DNA of 6,468 bases from positions 1-6,468 of the forward strand of contig CBCSOX010000157.1 of NCBI GenBank assembly GCA_965141735.1. Reading direction: 5' to 3'. Positions within the stretch are counted from its first letter, which is position 1; each line of letters begins with the position of its first letter. The translations under genes were made by a program, and so were the position numbers. The notes beneath the pieces were generated by a model that searched no databases, had not been told where the DNA came from, and saw only the letters and a program-made list of their open reading frames with translations. This DNA comes from Massilioclostridium sp965141735 (GTDB taxonomy: Bacteria; Bacillota; Clostridia; Oscillospirales; Ruminococcaceae). This document shows positions 1 to 6,172 of the stretch, one piece after another.

Positions 1-3000
1 CCTGAGTTGCGTTGAGGGAGCTGTTGACTTTCTGTGCCTGATCGAGGGCTGCGGTGAAGGAGGCCTGCACTGAGGCGATGACCTGGCTGAACGACGGGGC
101 GTTCTTTTGCGCAACTGCGTAGTCGATGACCGCCTGCAGGATGGCTTTGTTTGCGGTTTCCTGAATCTGTACCTTTTGGTAGGGCTGCACCAAGGTGGTT
201 CCAACGATACCGTACACTTTCGCCGCGCTGTTCGGGGCGTTCACCGCGTTTTGCAGCGAAGTGGCGACCACAACGGTCAGCTCATTTTCCCCGTCTTGGA
301 GGTAGCCGTCCAGGTCGACCTGTTTGGTCACCTGGTCCGCCGCGGGGAGCTGCTTGCCGTTGAGATAGACCTGGAACGTCTCTCCAACGCCGGTGAACGA
401 AAGGGTTGCGCCTGTGTTGGCAGTATCCTCCATCTCAAAGGTGGTGGTGTAGGTTCCGATGCCCGAAACAGCGCCGCCCACTTCGGGGATGCTGCTCCAG
501 GGCACTGCGTCGGTGTGGCCTTCGTAAATAACGTCTTTTGCGGTAATTTTCGCGTCGTCCGGGTCGCCGGAGGTCCAGCTCTCAACACTCAGGTCCCAAC
601 CGTTGATTTCGATGGGGGCGGCGAGATCGGCGCAGTTGCCGGCGTACACCTTGCCTTCGCTTGTGGTGACCGAGTAGGGGCCGTTCTGGTCCACCTTTGC
701 GGTGAGCATGCCGTTGTCATAGCCGAGCTTGACGGTACTCTCGGTCGCGTGGACTTCTTCGCCGCTGCCGAACGCCGCGCCGATGCCAAACAGAACCGCA
801 TCGTTTCCAGTCAGTGTAACCGTTGCTGTGACACTCTTTCCGTCACTGGTGTATTCAGCGAGCGGGGTGACCTCGCCTGTCCAGGTGTTGAGCAGGTAGG
901 GTGCTCCGTCGCCCTGCATAGTGACGGTGACGGTGGTCTCCTGATCCGAAGTGTTGTAGAAGTAGTAAATCTCCCCGCCATCCATCGAGCGGTGAATCGG
1001 GAGAACCGCGGTGTCCGGTTCGGCTTTCCGCGCTGCCGGAGCAACGCCGAGCTCCAAGAGGGCTTTGCCGATGTCGCTGGTGCTCTCCACCACTGCGACG
1101 CTGTCTTTTTCGAGCAGCTCCTGCATCATCGCGGCGATTTCAGCGTTGTCCTCGATGAGCGAGGTGGAGATGCAGGGGAGATTGTTTGCAAAGACAAGGG
1201 CAAGGCCTGCGTCTGCAAACGAGATGAGCTTCTGCATGGTTTCTTTGGACATTGCGGTCTCGTTGTCAATGACCATCGCCTTGTAGGCGGGACCGCTTTC
1301 GTTGAGGACGCCGTTTGTGACGGCTGCCGAGTCAAGGGTGAGCAGTTCGGGGGTGAACAGCTGATAGGAGTAACCCTCCGCAGTCAGGGCGCTTCCGTCG
1401 TAGAACGGGCCGCCGCCCTGTGCGTTGCCCATGCTCTCGTACACTGCGACGTCGGTTTTCTGCACGCCCTGCTGGAGGGCATACTGGAAGCGGCGCAGAT
1501 TTCCCGAGAGGTCGGCGATCTGTGTCCACTGTGGATCGCGGGAGCTCCAGGTGCCTGAACAAGAGGTGCCAAACGCGTGGTTGCCCGGCCAGGCCGATTC
1601 GGGGGAGTACAGGTAGCTGTAGCCGTGGAACACCAGCGCATTGACGCCGGCGGAGTAGTTTTTGTAGGCCGCCTTCATTAGGTCGTCCCAGGCATAGCCG
1701 TAGGCGCCGCCCTGCGAAAAGCTCGCGGCAAACTCAGAGGAGAGGACAGGTGTATTGCCGCCCATGTCCCGCCCGGCGGCGAGCATGCTGAACCCATCGA
1801 ACCGATCGGAGAAGCCGATGCTCTCGCCCTCCGGAATTGTGACGGTTGCAGCACACAGCCCGGTGTCGATGTTGCCGCCGTAGGTCTGGGTGCGGAAGCC
1901 CATGCCAAAGCGGTTTTCCGCCCAGTCCATGATGGTGGCGATGTGCTGGTTGAGGTAGCAGCCTGCCCAGGAGTCGATCATGTCGCCGCGGACACGGTTG
2001 TATTTGTACTCGGTGTCGTTTGCAATGACAAACGGCGCATTGGATTCGAGATCAATCCCAGTGCTGTTGCGTTCGGAGGAATGGCCGTTGGAGGGGATGC
2101 CCAGTGTGTAGGGCAGGACGTCGAGCATGTCGTAGCCGCAGTTTTGATTGAAAGTGTCCATCAGTGTGGAGGTCCAGATGTTCTGTGCGCTGTAGCTGAA
2201 GTTGTCCTCGAAGAAGTTGCCGCCCACCTCTTGGAGCAGCGCTTCGATCTCGTCGTCGACCACGTGTTCCTCAAAGTAGCGGATGAATTCCTCTGCGCCC
2301 GCCTCGTTGTACATGTCGAGGCAGTAGCCGGTGTAGTTGGTGTCGGGGTTGTTGTAGGTGCTGTACTTAATGGTCGCGCCGGTCGAGTGCTCGTACACCT
2401 CGATGACGACATAGTTGTCCTCCGGCGCGGTGAAATTGTAGTTCCCGTTCTCATCCGCCTCAAGCTTGACCATGGTGCTGTCGTCGACAGCGTATTGCAG
2501 CCATTTGGTTGTCACTGCGTTGTCCCCGTAGCCGCTGGTTTTGCTGAATTCCTTGGTGCTTTCATATTTTGCGGCGTACACGCCGAGCAGGTTGACCGAA
2601 GCGTCGCTCTGGGTAATTGCCACGTAGTCTCTCGTGAGCTGAGTGTAGCGTTCCCCGGCACTCAGCTCGTTTGCCGCGTAGACCGCTTCCTTCATCACCG
2701 CGTCGCTTTCGATGTCGATCTCATCCGATGCAGCCGGCCAGTGCGGCCCCATTGTGATGTCCACTGTCATGCCGTAGGTTTTGGCGGATTTGAGCACCTG
2801 GCGCAGCGTTTCGGTCCAGTAAGAGCTTCCAAAGAGATAGCTCTCCTCTCCGTCCCCCTCCTCAAGCGCCTTGTACTCCGACTCGGTCAGGCCTTCATAG
2901 ACGTTGGCGAGTTCCACTGTGCTGTAGCCGGCCTCAGCGAGTTCTGCCATCTCCCGGTCAATCTCCTCGAGCAGTTCGGGAGAGGATGCGGGGTAACCCG

Positions 3001-3175
3001 AGGGGAGCCAGTAGCGCACCTTGAGCATCGAATCCTCGTACATCGGGTTGGCAAACTCTGTGGCAAAGCTGGTTGGCTGTGTGGCCGCCGATACCGGGGC
3101 GATGCCGGACAGGCAGCTGGCACACAGCGCGGCCGCCAGCAGAGATGCGAGCAATTTTCGGGCTCGTTTCATCAT
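1..3175 (-). CDS. Secreted GH106-like glycoside hydrolase with jelly-roll and FIVAR-like modules (C-terminus beyond window)
   Basis: An uninterrupted frame of 1058 codons runs off the left edge, so the protein is partial at its C-terminus. Residues 1-30 form a Sec signal peptide (basic KRARK, hydrophobic LLASLLAAAL, cleavage after PVSA); there is no convincing lipobox. A catalytic (beta/alpha)-barrel-like part follows, with an early YWLPSGYP (55-62), DITMGPHWP (139-147), FFEDNFSYSAQNIWT (321-335), IPEGES (447-452), SSEF (479-482), FHGYSY (516-521) and WPGNHAFG (529-536). Their order and spacing resemble large GH106-type alpha-L-rhamnosidase-like proteins. A Rossmann-like region (about 575-700), a beta-rich segment (about 720-800) and a GH2-type sugar-binding jelly roll (about 880-985, with VYLNGK) follow. 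From about 1005 the sequence resembles a FIVAR helical repeat, ending at NATQ. Acidic residues in FFEDNF, IPEGE and SSEF are candidates for catalysis or metal binding, but their roles cannot be assigned here. The start could also be the second ATG (3172). Rhamnosidase activity is inferred; another deoxysugar or uronic-acid-linked glycan is possible. Confidence 0.75.
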   Translation of the reverse strand, partial: MMKRARKLLASLLAAALCASCLSGIAPVSAATQPTSFATEFANPMYEDSMLKVRYWLPSGYPASSPELLEEIDREMAELAEAGYSTVELANVYEGLTESEYKALEEGDGEESYLFGSSYWTETLRQVLKSAKTYGMTVDITMGPHWPAASDEIDIESDAVMKEAVYAANELSAGERYTQLTRDYVAITQSDASVNLLGVYAAKYESTKEFSKTSGYGDNAVTTKWLQYAVDDSTMVKLEADENGNYNFTAPEDNYVVIEVYEHSTGATIKYSTYNNPDTNYTGYCLDMYNEAGAEEFIRYFEEHVVDDEIEALLQEVGGNFFEDNFSYSAQNIWTSTLMDTFNQNCGYDMLDVLPYTLGIPSNGHSSERNSTGIDLESNAPFVIANDTEYKYNRVRGDMIDSWAGCYLNQHIATIMDWAENRFGMGFRTQTYGGNIDTGLCAATVTIPEGESIGFSDRFDGFSMLAAGRDMGGNTPVLSSEFAASFSQGGAYGYAWDDLMKAAYKNYSAGVNALVFHGYSYLYSPESAWPGNHAFGTSCSGTWSSRDPQWTQIADLSGNLRRFQYALQQGVQKTDVAVYESMGNAQGGGPFYDGSALTAEGYSYQLFTPELLTLDSAAVTNGVLNESGPAYKAMVIDNETAMSKETMQKLISFADAGLALVFANNLPCISTSLIEDNAEIAAMMQELLEKDSVAVVESTSDIGKALLELGVAPAARKAEPDTAVLPIHRSMDGGEIYYFYNTSDQETTVTVTMQGDGAPYLLNTWTGEVTPLAEYTSDGKSVTATVTLTGNDAVLFGIGAAFGSGEEVHATESTVKLGYDNGMLTAKVDQNGPYSVTTSEGKVYAGNCADLAAPIEINGWDLSVESWTSGDPDDAKITAKDVIYEGHTDAVPWSSIPEVGGAVSGIGTYTTTFEMEDTANTGATLSFTGVGETFQVYLNGKQLPAADQVTKQVDLDGYLQDGENELTVVVATSLQNAVNAPNSAAKVYGIVGTTLVQPYQKVQIQETANKAILQAVIDYAVAQKNAPSFSQVIASVQASFTAALDQAQKVNSSLNATQ

Positions 3176-3180
3176 AATTT

Positions 3181-3186
3181 CTCCTC
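3181..3186 (-). promoter_or_regulatory. Ribosome binding site of the left glycoside hydrolase
   Basis: On the minus strand GAGGAG lies 5 bases before the ATG at 3175 and 8 bases before the ATG at 3172. Both ATGs are in frame and adjacent, so the site supports the start region but does not decide between them. The 8-base spacing to the second ATG is closer to the Firmicutes norm. Confidence 0.75.
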
Positions 3187-3190
3187 ATTT

Positions 3191-3201
3191 CAAACAGTTT
3201 G
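3191..3201. repeat. Small palindrome in the leader of the left glycoside hydrolase
   Basis: CAAAC-A-GTTTG is a perfect 5-base inverted repeat around one base. It lies between the predicted transcription start and the ribosome binding site of the minus-strand hydrolase gene. It could be an operator half or a weak leader hairpin; chance is also possible at this length. Confidence 0.3.
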
Positions 3202-3227
3202 ACAAAATAGGTTGTTTGTCTGCTTCC

Positions 3228-3236
3228 ATTCTAGCA
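3228..3236 (-). promoter_or_regulatory. Extended -10 promoter candidate for the left glycoside hydrolase
   Basis: The minus strand reads TGC-TAGAAT, an extended -10 (TGn followed by a 5/6 match to TATAAT). The hexamer 17 bases upstream (TAAAAT, 3251-3256) is a poor -35. The predicted start near 3221 gives a leader of about 45 bases. A good extended -10 with a weak -35 fits an activator-dependent promoter, which agrees with the AraC-family genes next door (inference). Confidence 0.5.
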
Positions 3237-3321
3237 AATCTGCACTGTATATTTTAGGGGGTAATTTGAGGTGTTTGTGGCTTTTTTTATGCTGTTTGCA
3301 CAGGGAGAGGGAGACAATCAG

Positions 3322-3359
3322 AAAAAAATCCCCGTCCAGCGCGCGCCGGGCGGGGATTT
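3322..3359 (-). terminator. Intrinsic terminator reading on the minus strand
   Basis: A 12-base stem (AAATCCCCGTCC at 3326-3337 against GGGCGGGGATTT at 3348-3359, with one G-T mismatch that can wobble) encloses a 10-base GC-rich loop. On the minus strand the stem runs into seven consecutive T (3328-3322), the classic rho-independent form. On the plus strand only a short, interrupted T run follows, so the direction is minus. It would end transcripts coming from the AraC-family gene that stops at 3598 and insulate the downstream hydrolase, which then needs its own promoter. Confidence 0.85.
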
Positions 3360-3597
3360 GGTTCTTAAGACCTGGTTAGCCGAACGCTGCAGTTTGGGTT
3401 GAGGCAATGTCTCCAAGACAGCAGGCCTTACATTTGTTTTGCATCGGTTCCAGGGCAATTCACGGGTGAACAGGCGCGGAGGGGAGAGATGGAGGACGCC
3501 TGCGGGCTTTTATCCGCCAAGGATGACAACGTGTTCCAGTGGCCAGTTTGGTCACCGAACTTACTAGTTGTTCAAATAGCTGGGACGGTTTAGATAC
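3360..3597. other. Gene-free stretch between regulator stop and its terminator
   Basis: About 240 bases carry no frame with a credible start, ribosome binding site and recognisable protein. Several short inverted repeats are visible: TGTCT-CCA-AGACA (3408-3420), CAGGCG (3471-3476) paired with CGCCTG (3497-3502), and GCGG (3502-3505) with CCGC (3514-3517). It is probably the long 3' untranslated region of the minus-strand regulator mRNA. A small RNA ending at the terminator, or the remains of a lost gene, are alternatives. It matches no RNA family that I recognise, and no tRNA-like T-loop is present. Confidence 0.4.
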
Positions 3598-4635
3598 CTA
3601 TTGAATTGAGGGGGGCCGCAGGGCGTGGCTTTTTCGGTACTGATTGGGGGATACCTTGTGTTTTTGCTTGAAAACGCGGTAAAAGTGGCTCACGTCGTTG
3701 TAGCCCACGATTTCGACCACCTGGTCGATGGGAAGGGAGGAGTGGGCCAGGTAGCGGCAGGCGTGCTTGAGCCGGATGTCCTGCACCAGGCAGGAGAATT
3801 TTTGATTAAACTGCTTTTGGATCAACCTGGAGAGATAGCTCGGCGTGTAATTGAAATGTTCTGCAATGGACGAAAGGGTCACTGTCGAGTAATGCCGCTC
3901 AATGTAATCCTCAATCTGGAGCATCAGCTGAAAATTGGAAGTATCGGCTGGCGCCTCCTCTGCGTTTTTTTGGTGCAGCCTCGAGAGTTTGGAAAAAAGC
4001 TCAATGAGCTTAGCCTGAATAATGCTTTGATAGAAGTCCTGCTGCTGAAAATATTCTTCAATAATGCTGTGAATGAGCTCGGTCAGCGCGTTGTCGCAGG
4101 AGAAAAACAGATACGGCTGCTTCTGGCGCACATTGTAAAGCGAATCCAAAAAGAAGCGGCAGACCGACTCGGATTCCGAGAGCATCTGAACAAAGATTTT
4201 TTCAATCAGTTCCCGTTTGATCAGAATGTTGAAGACGAGGTCGTCGCTTGACCGGGTAAAACAGCGGTGCTTGGCCTGTGGGGAGAGCAGCACCAGCGAA
4301 TCCTCCGGCTGGTCGATTTGCTGGCTGCCGATGATGTTGTGAAAAGTCCCTTGGTAGACATAGCTCATCTCAAAAAAATCGTGGTTGTGCGGGTAGGGGT
4401 TGGGATTCCTCGCCGGTTCCTTTCGCCAGGGGCAGCCGTGGAACAGGATGAACACCTGTCCACCGAAAACAAACCATTCCTCATCCGGCGTCGTGCTGTA
4501 GCCGTATTTTTGATTCTGCTCGCTCACCCGCTGCTGGAGGCTGTAGCCAGCCTGGGAAATCCTTTTTTTGTACTCCTGCATCTGTTGCTCTGCTGCCCGC
4601 AGATAGATCCCGATGTCTTCAATCACAGCAATCAT
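3598..4635 (-). CDS. AraC-family transcriptional regulator with cupin-like sensor domain (left copy)
   Basis: A 345-residue DNA-binding one-component regulator, within the usual size range for sugar-responsive AraC proteins. The N-terminal part (about 55-140) is a cupin-like ligand-binding fold with HNHDFFEM (83-90), a glycine turn and LLSPQAKH (116-123). A helical linker and dimerisation region covers about 140-235. The C-terminus holds two helix-turn-helix motifs: TLSSIAEHFNYTPSYLSRLI (253-272), and IDQVVEIVGYNDVSHFYRVF (303-322) followed by KVSPNQYRK, the family signature. The annotated ATG directly abuts its only Shine-Dalgarno-like GGGGAG (zero spacing). The in-frame GTG at codon 4 (4624-4626) sits 9 bases from it and may be the true start. 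Its own promoter lies just upstream and a strong terminator lies about 240 bases downstream. It likely activates the neighbouring hydrolase in response to a cytoplasmic sugar (inference). Confidence 0.9.
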   Translation of the reverse strand: MIAVIEDIGIYLRAAEQQMQEYKKRISQAGYSLQQRVSEQNQKYGYSTTPDEEWFVFGGQVFILFHGCPWRKEPARNPNPYPHNHDFFEMSYVYQGTFHNIIGSQQIDQPEDSLVLLSPQAKHRCFTRSSDDLVFNILIKRELIEKIFVQMLSESESVCRFFLDSLYNVRQKQPYLFFSCDNALTELIHSIIEEYFQQQDFYQSIIQAKLIELFSKLSRLHQKNAEEAPADTSNFQLMLQIEDYIERHYSTVTLSSIAEHFNYTPSYLSRLIQKQFNQKFSCLVQDIRLKHACRYLAHSSLPIDQVVEIVGYNDVSHFYRVFKQKHKVSPNQYRKSHALRPPSIQ

Positions 4636-4662
4636 CTCCCCGCAAAATGAATTTCTATCTCT

Positions 4663-4690
4663 ATCATAACATAAAAAAACAGGAGATGAA
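4663..4690 (-). promoter_or_regulatory. Promoter candidate for the left AraC-family regulator
   Basis: On the minus strand TATGAT (4668-4663, 5/6 to consensus) lies 28 bases before the ATG at 4635, in a locally AT-rich stretch. A weak -35 (TTCATC, 4690-4685) is 16 bases upstream. It indicates that the regulator can be transcribed separately from the second regulator gene located upstream of it. Confidence 0.45.
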
Positions 4691-4780
4691 CTGTGGTTGG
4701 TTTGCTTCTTTGTGTGGATTATTTGTTTTTTCTCAATTCAGACGTAGATTCTTTCGGAAACAGTCCGGCGGGGAAACAGA

Positions 4781-4970
4781 GCACTGGGGTCCAGATCAAA
4801 CGTTGCTGTACAGGATCAGCGGATGGCGGAAATTCGGCTAAGTTGTAGGTTTTTCCCGTTAGCGTCCAACAGGCCGCCCGACACTGAACCCCAGACCGCA
4901 AACTGTTGAACATCATCTGCAGTTGACAAGAATTCTGCTAGGTTGTGGTCTTTTCCCGATAGCGCCCCGG
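4781..4970. repeat. Imperfect 100-base direct duplication between the two regulator genes
   Basis: Bases 4781-4870 align without gaps to 4881-4970 at an exact offset of 100, with 58 of 90 positions identical by hand count. Identity is concentrated in 4831-4867 versus 4931-4967 (AATTC-GCTA, GTTGT and TTTTCCCG blocks, about 80%). The right copy contains the stop codon and last codons of the second AraC-family gene; the left copy is noncoding. The most economical reading is an old tandem duplication of the 3' end of that gene and its downstream flank, since decayed. The outer ends of the repeat unit are not sharply defined. Confidence 0.6.
4838..4870 (-). pseudogene. Decayed copy of the C-terminal codons of an AraC-family gene
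   Basis: Read on the minus strand this stretch gives V-G-R-stop-R-E-K-P-T-T-stop, against P-G-R-Y-R-E-K-T-T-T-stop at the end of the regulator gene 100 bases away. The reading register and the stop position correspond exactly, while the tyrosine codon has become a stop. It is too short to be a gene and is best seen as the coding part of the 100-base duplication. A remnant of a third, mostly deleted AraC gene is the alternative. Confidence 0.45.
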
Positions 4971-5978
4971 CGTGGTGCCGTAGTGTTCTTTGAATCGGCG
5001 GTTGAAATGGCTCAGATCAAAAAAACCGGATTCCTTTGCGATTTTTTCCACCGTCCAGTCGGTGCTGCGCAGCTGCCGGGATGCGTTGCTGAGCTTAAGT
5101 TCGAGCACGGTTTCAGAAAAGGTCTTGTTGGTGAACTGTTTGATCTTTTTTCCGAGGTGATGCTCCGAGTAGTGGAATTCCTGTGCCATTTCTTTGAGAG
5201 AGGTGGTCTGATAGTGTTTTTGCAGATAGGAGAGGATGCAGATAATTTCAGAATCCTCGTTCGCCTCCATGTCGACCGCCTTGATGTTCCGCCAGTGGTC
5301 GCGGATGAGCGAGGAGAGCAGCAGGTTGCAGTAGGAGGCGAGCACCTGGCCTTTGAGCGGCTTGTCTTGAGCGGATTCCCAATACATCGCCTGCAGCAGC
5401 TGCAAAAACATTTCGTCTTTACCGACATGGATGATAATCTGATGCTGCGCCTGGTCGTTGGACAGGGAAAAGGCAAGGAAGTTGGAGATGGCGTTCTGTT
5501 CCTCAAGCAGGGTACCGAGCAGCTGGTCAAACAGTTCCCGCTCAAACAGGACGTTGAGTACAATACTGTCGTCGTCCGCGACGTAGATCATGTGGGCGGT
5601 GTTGGGTGCCATAATGCAGAGGTCCCCCTCCTCGAGCGGATAGGTGACCCCGCGGTAGATCTGTTCGCACCGCCCCGAGAGCACCACCGGCATCTCAAAA
5701 AAGTCGTGCTTGTGAAAGTTTTTCGGCATGTACCGGGAATGTCTCATCACCCGCACCGGGAGGTCCCGGAGAAAGAACTCCTTTTTGAGCAGCCGGGAGC
5801 CGTCCTGCTGGAGGGGATTGACTTCCCAGACCTTAGGACGCGCGATGTACTCCTGAATCTTCTGTTCTTCCTCTGGAGGAAACATTTGAAGCCCATGCTC
5901 CCAGCGGTACGCCATGCGCTGGAGCAACTCGTGCGGATGAAACTCGCACAGCTGCGCAATAAAATCCTCTGTTTTCAT
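4938..5978 (-). CDS. AraC-family transcriptional regulator with cupin-like sensor domain (right copy)
   Basis: A 346-residue one-component DNA-binding regulator. The ATG at 5978 is chosen over an in-frame ATG 12 codons upstream because AAGGAGA sits 7 bases before it. The cupin-like sensor region (about 65-150) contains HKHDFFEM (89-96), a YPLEEGDL turn (113-120) and MAPNTAH (123-129), all characteristic of sugar-binding AraC proteins. Two helix-turn-helix motifs follow: SLKEMAQEFHYSEHHLGKKI (260-279), and TVEKIAKESGFFDLSHFNRRF (309-329) followed by YGTTPGRYREK. It shares length, domain order and the H-x-HDFFEM block with the other regulator in the window, so the two are paralogs, though clearly diverged. 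It is divergent from the secreted hydrolase gene starting at 6173 and separated from it by 194 bases, an arrangement typical of an AraC activator beside its target. Ligand and target are inferred. Confidence 0.9.
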   Translation of the reverse strand: MKTEDFIAQLCEFHPHELLQRMAYRWEHGLQMFPPEEEQKIQEYIARPKVWEVNPLQQDGSRLLKKEFFLRDLPVRVMRHSRYMPKNFHKHDFFEMPVVLSGRCEQIYRGVTYPLEEGDLCIMAPNTAHMIYVADDDSIVLNVLFERELFDQLLGTLLEEQNAISNFLAFSLSNDQAQHQIIIHVGKDEMFLQLLQAMYWESAQDKPLKGQVLASYCNLLLSSLIRDHWRNIKAVDMEANEDSEIICILSYLQKHYQTTSLKEMAQEFHYSEHHLGKKIKQFTNKTFSETVLELKLSNASRQLRSTDWTVEKIAKESGFFDLSHFNRRFKEHYGTTPGRYREKTTT

Positions 5979-5984
5979 CTTCTT

Positions 5985-5991
5985 TCTCCTT
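5985..5991 (-). promoter_or_regulatory. Ribosome binding site that decides the right regulator's start
   Basis: AAGGAGA on the minus strand, with its AGGAG core 7 bases from the ATG at 5978. The upstream in-frame ATG at 6014 has no comparable site, so the shorter 346-residue product is preferred. Confidence 0.8.
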
Positions 5992-6015
5992 TTCTCCCAT
6001 TTAGAATCTATCACT

Positions 6016-6044
6016 ATTATACAGAATTACTCTGAAAAACACAA
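6016..6044 (-). promoter_or_regulatory. Promoter of the right AraC-family regulator
   Basis: A perfect TATAAT (6021-6016, minus strand) with TTGTGT (6044-6039) 17 bases upstream. The -35 matches only the important TTG half. The predicted leader is about 30 bases. It faces away from the promoter of the secreted hydrolase on the other strand. Confidence 0.65.
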
Positions 6045-6051
6045 CAGCTCT

Positions 6052-6078
6052 GTACACAATCCGAGTTCCCAGCGTACA
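6052..6078. promoter_or_regulatory. Candidate operator: GTACA direct repeats 22 bases apart
   Basis: GTACA occurs at 6052-6056 and 6074-6078 in the same orientation, with partial similarity continuing to the right of each. The 22-base step is about two helical turns, as expected for the two half-sites of an AraC-family activator. The second copy directly abuts the -35 of the plus-strand promoter, a usual position for activation. Assignment as an operator is inference from position and spacing; five-base repeats can arise by chance. Confidence 0.3.
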
Positions 6079-6107
6079 TAGACGGAAAAAATCAAACCCG
6101 CTATAAT
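6079..6107 (+). promoter_or_regulatory. Promoter of the right secreted glycoside hydrolase
   Basis: TAGACG (6079-6084, 4/6 to TTGACA) and a perfect TATAAT (6102-6107) are separated by exactly 17 bases. Transcription would begin near 6114, giving a leader of about 60 bases before the ATG at 6173. Confidence 0.7.
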
Positions 6108-6158
6108 GAAATTGTCACTGGCAGACTCTGCTTCCATCAACAACAGTGATACACCAAA

Positions 6159-6165
6159 AAGGAGG
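6159..6165 (+). promoter_or_regulatory. Ribosome binding site of the right glycoside hydrolase
   Basis: AAGGAGG, a full match to the anti-Shine-Dalgarno complement, 7 bases before the ATG at 6173. It fixes the start of the secreted protein immediately before its basic signal-peptide n-region. Confidence 0.9.
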
Positions 6166-6172
6166 AAAGAAA

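Noticed and set aside
107..1558. 483-codon open frame on the plus strand
   Set aside because: It lies wholly antisense to the uninterrupted hydrolase frame, has no ribosome binding site or recognisable domain, and its openness follows from the codon bias of the real gene.
3119..3121. Cysteines in the left enzyme's signal peptide as a lipoprotein attachment site
   Set aside because: Neither cysteine is preceded by a proper lipobox; a signal peptidase I site (V-S-A) further on is more convincing.
1943..3202. 419-codon open frame on the plus strand
   Set aside because: Antisense shadow of the hydrolase, low-complexity valine- and histidine-rich translation, and it overlaps the real gene's signal peptide and ribosome binding site.
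3399..3593. 64-codon plus-strand open frame in the gene-free stretch
   Set aside because: It needs a TTG start with no ribosome binding site, and its translation resembles nothing I recognise.
3625..4650. Plus-strand open frames of 208 and 127 codons
   Set aside because: Both are shadows of the left regulator gene, which has both helix-turn-helix motifs and the family signature on the minus strand.
4673..4679. Run of seven T on the minus strand as a terminator for the right regulator
   Set aside because: No GC-rich stem precedes it; the run is more simply part of the AT-rich promoter spacer for the left regulator.
4681..4780. Possible third copy of the 100-base repeat
   Set aside because: Only scattered matches (an AATTC word and little else) are seen at the expected offset, no better than chance.
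4647..4916. Small open frames on both strands between the regulators
   Set aside because: They run through the 100-base duplication and promoter region, lack ribosome binding sites at usable spacing and show no protein features.
4923..6035. 370-codon open frame on the plus strand opposite the right regulator
   Set aside because: The minus-strand frame encodes a complete AraC-family protein with promoter and ribosome binding site; the plus frame has no family features.
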